From Chara braunii (taxonomy: Eukaryota; Streptophyta; Charophyceae; Charales; Characeae): 33,684 nucleotides of DNA. This document shows, piece by piece, positions 28,656 to 33,684 of the stretch (positions within the stretch are counted from its first letter, which is position 1; each line of letters starts with the position of its first letter). The position numbers and the translations under genes are program-made. Where the stretch lies: assembly GCA_003427395.1 (NCBI GenBank), contig BFEA01000130.1, positions 284,160 through 317,843 on the forward strand. The letters are read 5' to 3'. The notes beneath the pieces are model-generated. The model made no database searches. It was not told the origin of the DNA and saw only the letters and a list, made by a program, of their open reading frames with translations.

Positions 28656-29411
28656 ATGGTCGGGGAGCGAGTGCTAAGGGACTGCACGTTCAATGAGTGG
28701 GAGCCGAGACGAGTCAAGGGGGGAGTAGAAATGCCTGTTCCGGCGGAATATGAATGAAGAGGGACAACGTGTGATTGGGTCGGACTTGAGATTGTACCGG
28801 AACTTTCGTATCTTTGGATAGATTGTATCTGGAATCCGATTAGGGAGGAAGACGGATGGGAGAAGATGGTAGCAGAAAGAGTGGAGTCGGTCGGGACGGT
28901 CGTCCTCTCCGAGCAAGGGTGGCACCTGTTTTGTACAAGGCTTGTGGCAGGGCAGGACCCGATGTGGCTTTTGGAGAATGTAGAGGCAAAGACTTGGAGG
29001 GCAGGTGAAAGGTTCGCCAACGAAGGGTGGGATGTGGTCCGTAGTAAGGTCGTGATGGGGGGATGGAAGGAGTTTAGGCCTCCCAGCGTGCAAACGAAGA
29101 TTTGGGTGCCCGAGTTCATAGCAGATTGGTTTGGGGGGTTTGACCATGTCGCGGGAGTGGCCGACACTATGGAACGGATACATGTAGACTGTGCATGGCT
29201 ATCGGATGAGTTTTATAAAACATCGTTGAAATATCGGCCCTTTCGTGGCGACAGAGCCTTGGAGGTTCTCATTATTTTGGATATGGATAGGTATGATCGA
29301 CTAGAAGTGGCTCCATAAATAAGGGAGACCATAATCCGCACGGAGGTAGCGGCTACCCCCTGCTATGTGGATGACGTGTTCAAGCTATTCGAGGTTATGT
29401 GGTTCGACTAG
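28656..29411 (+). pseudogene. Gene family member B (unrecognised family, two in-frame stops)
   Basis: Start ATGG at 28656 (A at -3). The frame reads through TGA (28755) and TAA (29316) to TAG at 29409, giving about 250 codons like its neighbours. Motifs: KGGVEMPVPAEYE right before the first stop; CDWVGLEIVPELSYLWIDCIW; TVVLSEQGWHLF; VPEFIADWFGG; LSDEFYKTSLKYRPFRGDRA followed by LEVLIIL; and after the second stop VDDVFKLFE. The first stop sits at the same alignment position as the stop of member C (after VNTVR). It is the least damaged copy, with no frameshift. Unknown function; possibly a domesticated or element-encoded plant-specific family. Confidence 0.6.
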
Positions 29412-29625
29412 AGGTGGGAAGAACCCAAACCAACGGGGGAGTAGGGGGAAACGAAGAGGAAGACTTGGAAAAATAAAGGGGAGAAATGCAGAATGGGAAA
29501 GTATGTATACTAGGTGAACCAGCTAGAAGGGGAAAAATACTAAGAAAGAGGGTGGGGTATCCGGATACTATGGGGATCGCTGCTGCGTCACAGGTAAGGG
29601 GCCGAAGGCGGGAGAACAATACGTA

Positions 29626-30395
29626 ATGGCGCGAAGGAGGACGTTTCTCGAGGATCGCCCGTTGGGGATTGAACCACCAAGAGAGGTAATCGGGGGTGTG
29701 GAAGTCAGCCTACCGACCGTAAACACAGTTCGATAACCGGTGAGGGATTGGATCGGGGTCGAACTCATGGAAAACACGGTCTACCTGGTGACCAAGGTCG
29801 AATGGCGTGCGGATGAGGGCGGCGAGTGGAATCCGGATCCGCGGGGACAAGTGCGCGCGGAGGGTTGGTTGCATATGTCAGAGGATGGATGGCGCGCGTT
29901 CGGGGTCCTACTAGCGTCAGGGGAAGATCCACTAAACATGTTCCAGGGAGCGTGGCAGTTAGTTTGGCAGGCAGGGTTTGAATTTGCAGACCCGGAATTG
30001 GACGACGTGACGACAAATCTTAGGGTAGCCGAGACCGACGATTTCAATCTGCCTAGTGAAAACGCTCGAATGAGGATGCCGCCCTTCTTACTAGAACGGA
30101 TGGGCGGGTTAGACCGTGTTAGGCGACCGGTGGCCGATCTCGCCAACCTGGCGTTTGAAGAAGCGACGGTCCACCGAGAATATTACCGAGTCTTCTTGGA
30201 GATAGGGTCATTCGATGGAGAGCAAAGGTACGAAGTGCTGCAAATACTGCGCGCAACACTCACCACGAGGCCTAGGGTCCAGTTGTTGATGATGGCGTCA
30301 TATGGGGTGTCATCAGGAGAGAGATAAACCGGGGACTGGTCTACGTAAACGACCTGTACCGCCTGTACTTGTTACCGGAAGCTGGAGCAGACTAA
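29626..30395 (+). pseudogene. Gene family member C (unrecognised family, one stop and a frameshift)
   Basis: Start ATGG at 29626 (MARRRTFLEDRPLG), G at -3. GGVEVSLPTVNTVR is followed by TAA (29734), then DWIGVELMENTVYLVTKVEW, GWLHMSEDGWRAF, MPPFLLERMGG, VHREYYRVFLEIGSFDGEQR and YEVLQIL. A frame change near 30270-30290 is needed to reach the family C-terminus EINRGLVYVNDLYRLYL, ending at TAA 30393. Without it the frame ends at 30325. The 214-bp spacer before it and 139-bp spacer after it are purine-rich on the plus strand, as are the other spacers in the array. Confidence 0.6.
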
Positions 30396-30534
30396 TAGAA
30401 AGAAGGAAAAAAGAAAAACGAGGAAGATAAAGGAAGCAGGACAAGAAACAGGAAGTTGGTTAGCAAGATTCGGAAGAGCGTATGAAATACGCAGGACTCT
30501 CTGTTCAAATTGTGCAGGAAACCATGAGTCAACA

Positions 30535-31319
30535 ATGGCGACGAAACGCGCTCGGGTGTCACGACGACCCACGCACCCACGACTACCCACAAGAAGCAGA
30601 AGCGGACGGGAAGTGTCGCTTCCGGCAAGCTACGTGCTACGAGGACTTGACACAGAATGGAGAGCGGTGACCTTGGGGAGGGACCAAACATTCATGATGG
30701 TAGAATGCTTATGGAGCGGCATGAGATTCCACAGGGGACCGGGAGACGATTTATACACAGATTAGAGGGTGACAGGGACTATGTATTTGCCGGAAATTGG
30801 ATGGCATATGCTAGGAGCCGAGATAGCACTGAGCACGGGTTACTGCCGATTTTTCGGAGGGCGGCCAGGGTACTAAACCGGATAGGCCAAGAGGTTAGGG
30901 GAAGGAGAAATGTAGGGCTAAGGACTCGGGTGGAAGTAGGGGGATGGCAAGAGTTTAGAGCCCCGATGGTGGGATTGCGGTGCCAAGTACCCCGCTTTAT
31001 GATCGATTTGGTATTCGGCAGTCTTGCGAGGGCGAGGGATTTGGTGAACTCGACCCTAACCTGGATCCACCACTTCCAACCTCAAACGACAAATATGTTT
31101 TACAATGTGTCGGCGAGACACGGGCCGTTTTGGGGAAATCGGGCTCGTGAACTACTCGAACTCGTCAAGATCTTGATTTTTGGGACGCCGCGCTTGACCT
31201 TTGAGGAATATGAGCCGATAATCATCCGGGAAATAGAAATGGGAGAAAATTACCTTGCGGGGGTGGCCAATCTGTTCGAAGAACCTGACGAACAGGGAAG
31301 GCCTGAAGGACCGGTGTGA
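30535..31319 (+). pseudogene. Gene family member D (unrecognised family, one stop and a frameshift)
   Basis: Start ATGG at 30535 (MATKRARVSRRPTHP, basic N-terminus), A at -3. REVSLPASYVLRGLDTEW corresponds to the KGGVEMPVP and DWVG region of B, then FMMVECLW. TAG at 30763 and a frame change near 30840-30850 interrupt it. The second frame carries VGGWQEFRAPMVG, VPRFMIDLVFGS, NMFYNVSARHGPFWGNRARE, LLELVKIL, IIIREIEMGENYLAGVANLF and an acidic end, stopping at 31317. The C-terminal motif set is the clearest in the family. Followed after ~140 bp by the gag-like gene in the same direction. Confidence 0.6.
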
Positions 31320-31458
31320 GAAGAAAAGCCGGGGAAGATAGCAAGGGTAAATCCCAGTCGTGAAGAAAATAATAATAACAAAGAGCGGGAATAGCCACCT
31401 GCTAAGGAAGACGGTTGGAGTCCTATTCTGTCTAAAGGTGTGCCAGGAAAGGACTAGG

Positions 31459-33235
31459 ATGACCGCTGCCACCAAGGGCACCAAAGGTATCCAAAAGCCG
31501 GGAAGGCGAAAGGGCCGCTCTCACAAGAAGAGCCCGCCTCCCATGGTTACCACCTTGGAACCAAGGGCCACGACGGTGACAAAACGCCGGACCTCGGAGG
31601 CAGGCTCCTCAGCAGGAAAAGAAAGGCGGTACCTCGCAAGTTGAGAAAAGAAAGACAGGCCGTTGTGATATATATATATATATATAAGGCAGGGAATAAG
31701 AAAACGATAAGGATGAGGAGGATCCTAGGGACGGGGAACCCGGAAGGCAGTGAGCAACCGGCCGTCTTCGAAAATCTTTTTTTTCATGGGCAGGCTAGGA
31801 AAGGATGGCGACGGAAGAAGAAATTGAGAATTTGTGGAGCAAGGGGAGTCAGGGTACGGAAAGAAACGAAGAACGAAACGAAGGGTCCATAAGGGATCGA
31901 GAGTCGGCTAACCCCGAAGGAACCAAACAGGGCGAGAAGGATCTCTCGACAGGAGAAAGTTCCAGAAAAGCGGGGGGGAATAAACGAGGATCCCAGGAAA
32001 ACAAGGAGGGTAGGGACAAGGACAGATCGGGGCTACGGAACTAAGATAGGGTCACACCCAAGAAAGCAAAAGTCGCAGACGCACGACGTAAGTTGGCAGA
32101 AATAGAAAATTGAACCGCGGAATACAAGGCGAAGCTAATCGAGGAGATGATGGTCGGGGGTAAACGGACCCTTCCGAGGGAGGAACTACGCGAGGAGCGG
32201 AGGACCAATCAAGGCGAGATTGGGCATGTAGGAAAGGATAGTAGCCACAAGGGGACACCGAGTAAGAGAGGGCCCGGGGAAGGAGAAGGGAGATTTTCCG
32301 GATATAGAAGCAGGGAAAATTACCAATCTGCCTGCCATAGACAGTGGAACTAGCAGGTTGCCAACCACACCAAAAATAACGAAGGGGTCTGATGGGCATT
32401 GGAGCCTCAGAGAAAGGGTGCTAGGATGGTTCGATCCGGAAGGAACGACAAATATCGAAGAAAAACAGAAGGCTGGCAAAGAAAGAGAAGGGATCAGTAC
32501 GGCTGGGAAAGCAGGCGGTTCCGAAGGTGGTCTCAGAAAAATAGTATCCACTCTCACGCGAGCATTGAACAAAAATCAGGGGTACCTCGCAGATGCCAAG
32601 AAGAAACTAACATTCGACGGGGCAAACATTACGGAATTCCTGATAGACTACGAGAATTTAGCTGCCCTGCTGAAATGGACTGAGGAAGAGAAGATGGATC
32701 ACCTAGGGCAGCAAGTGTCGCTGAGCCTAGGGAGAGACATAATGGTCATCGTCGCCACCAATGGATCCTGGAAAGAAAATCGAAACGAAATGATGAGAAA
32801 ATACCTAAAGGCGGAAAAAATGACAACGGAGGCCGAACTGGCAGCTGTCCAGAGGAAGAACTATGCAACGTACAATGACTTCTTGAGGGCATTCACCTTA
32901 GTGGCACTACGGATTCCCGGGGTGACAGATCGAATCATGAGCAAGTATTTCCTCAGACAATTCTCCGAATTCGACAAGGACAAAATTTTGTCAGCTTACC
33001 AACAGACCAACAAGTTCGAGTACACAAGGGATGTTGACTTCAGCACGGTGACAGACCTCGCAGAGAAAACAGTGGTAACTGAGACGCTAGCCCTACTTAA
33101 GGAAGGCGAGGTCATAGATCTGACCGGGAAAACGGGAGACAAGGTGAAGAAAGGGACAGAAAGCCTGCACGAGCGAGTGCACAGAGTCGATAATAAGATA
33201 GAAAGGGTAGAGAATGCGCTTATGGTAATGTAGGC
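31459..33235 (+). pseudogene. LTR-retrotransposon gag-like gene, disrupted
   Basis: ATG at 31459 (MTAATKGTKGIQKPG, basic) and a better in-frame start at 31805 (MATEEEIENLWSKGSQ). The 31805 frame continues through TAA 32042 and TGA 32111 to TAG 32351, with KVADARRKLAEIEN and EEMMVGGKRTLPREELREE. A frame change before 32358 leads to a clean 292-codon frame ending at 33233. That part has the helical layout of a retroelement capsid domain: KKLTFDGANITEFLIDYENL, LLKWTEEEKMDHLG, MRKYLKAEKMTTEAEL, YNDFLRAFTLVALRIPGVTD and KYFLRQFSEFDKDK, then a C-terminal coiled coil (ERVHRVDNKIERVENA). No protease, reverse transcriptase or integrase follows before the window ends. Ty3-type affiliation is likely from the F..Y/L spacing but not proven. 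Confidence 0.65.
31668..31687. repeat. (TA)n microsatellite
   Basis: About nine TA units inside the 5' part of the gag-like region. Its length change could contribute to the frame disruption there. Confidence 0.85.
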
Positions 33236-33325
33236 GCAAGTATCCCGACCCGCCCTTTCACCCCAAGAGGCCGTGGTCCCGGCCTATGTGTACATTTTCA
33301 ATATGCAACGGAAAAGTTTCAACTT

Positions 33326-33537
33326 CGTTGTACCCGTTGAATAGCCCTTGGGCCCCAATTGAATCCCCGTTGAATACAACGGGCCCTCCCCGTTGAATAT
33401 TGTTCAATGGGGAGGGCGCATCGGGCCTCGGACACGTCGCGGAGTGCGCGTGGCGCAAAAAAAAAAATTCATCCTGTTGAATCCCGTTGAATCCCGTTGA
33501 ATTCCCGTTGAATCCCGTTGAATTCGAGTTGAATCCC
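33326..33537. repeat. CCCGTTGAAT short repeats, scattered then tandem, with a 14-bp hairpin
   Basis: Single CCCGTTGAAT motifs occur at about 33333, 33366 and 33390, and six tandem 10-11-bp copies at 33473-33537. Between them CCCTCCCC-G-TTGAA (33384-33397) pairs with TTCAA-T-GGGGAGGG (33403-33416), loop TATTG. A related hairpin (ACCGTT-GTT-GAGTT with AACTCAACGGT) follows at 33594-33623. Confidence 0.8.
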
Positions 33538-33649
33538 GACGCTTTCTTTTTTTTAAACCTCTAACCACGAAGTCCAGGGGTCTGGTCCTGCCTACCGTTG
33601 TTGAGTTCAGAAAACTCAACGGTGTGACGCCATTTCGACATTAATAAAT

Positions 33650-33684
33650 TAGAGAGAGAGAGAGCGAGAGAGAGAGAGAGCGAG
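33650..33684. repeat. (GA)n microsatellite at window edge
   Basis: GA repeat with two GC interruptions, truncated by the window end. Confidence 0.9.

Noticed and set aside
14843-33235. Premature stops as evidence of methylation-driven or RIP-like C-to-T decay
   Set aside because: All premature stops can be derived by C-to-T or G-to-A changes, but that is true of nearly any stop codon. Without an intact reference copy it is not discriminating.
33326-33537. Link between GTTGAAT repeats and the ATTCAAC core of the 6.8-7.6-kb hairpins
   Set aside because: The shared heptamer in reverse complement is too short; neighbouring bases and structure differ.

Overview
The window looks like accessory, repeat-dominated nuclear DNA of a streptophyte plant or alga. 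The style of its retroelement proteins (CCHC plus SAP-like ORF1, GIY-YIG, a CxC-type motif followed by NPSIG, and a gag with a KKLTFDGANITEFL core) is most like what I remember of the charophyte Chara braunii. That assignment is recognition from memory, not a search. There are no bacterial-type operons, no rRNA or tRNA genes, and two assembly ambiguities (177 N at 19155-19331 and one N at 24412). I find no intact conventional host gene. The best candidate is a cysteine-rich gene read across two GT-AG introns at 8704-9539.

Layout. 1-1212: CT microsatellites, a duplicated 67-bp block and a ~390-bp element with 83-bp inverted termini. 1711-3180 (minus strand): 5'-truncated LINE with poly-A tail and zf-RVT-type C-terminus. 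4106-5873: a ~1.8-kb structure with ~500-bp diverged inverted arms around an AT-rich then G-rich core. 6794-7566: nine hairpins with a conserved loop and different, still complementary stems. 8704-9539: the possible spliced gene. 12.1-13.9 kb: AT-rich nest of repeats containing a probable non-autonomous hAT element (12886-13427).

14.3-18.0 kb: a decayed Penelope-like element. It has a complete type I hammerhead ribozyme motif (14416-14472), a tandem duplication starting exactly at the predicted cleavage site, a CCHC/coiled-coil/SAP-like N-terminal region, a GIY-YIG nuclease domain interrupted by a 522-bp foldback MITE with TA target duplication, then a conserved NPSIG/CxC-like region. It is lost before any reverse transcriptase. 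18.0-21.8 kb: duplicated segments carrying many small hairpins, a 26-bp minisatellite and an assembly gap. 21.8-24.7 kb: a CTT tract, a 91-bp satellite of about 14 copies with no net length change, an LTR-like stretch and a 53-bp tandem repeat.

27.8-33.2 kb (plus strand): four tandem, mutually related, disrupted genes (A-D) of a family I do not recognise, each starting in a good ATGG context, followed in the same direction by a disrupted retrotransposon gag-like gene. The window ends in GTTGAAT repeats and a GA microsatellite. The most interesting signals are the ribozyme/Penelope unit with its cleavage-site duplication, the co-varying hairpin array and the four-copy gene family.
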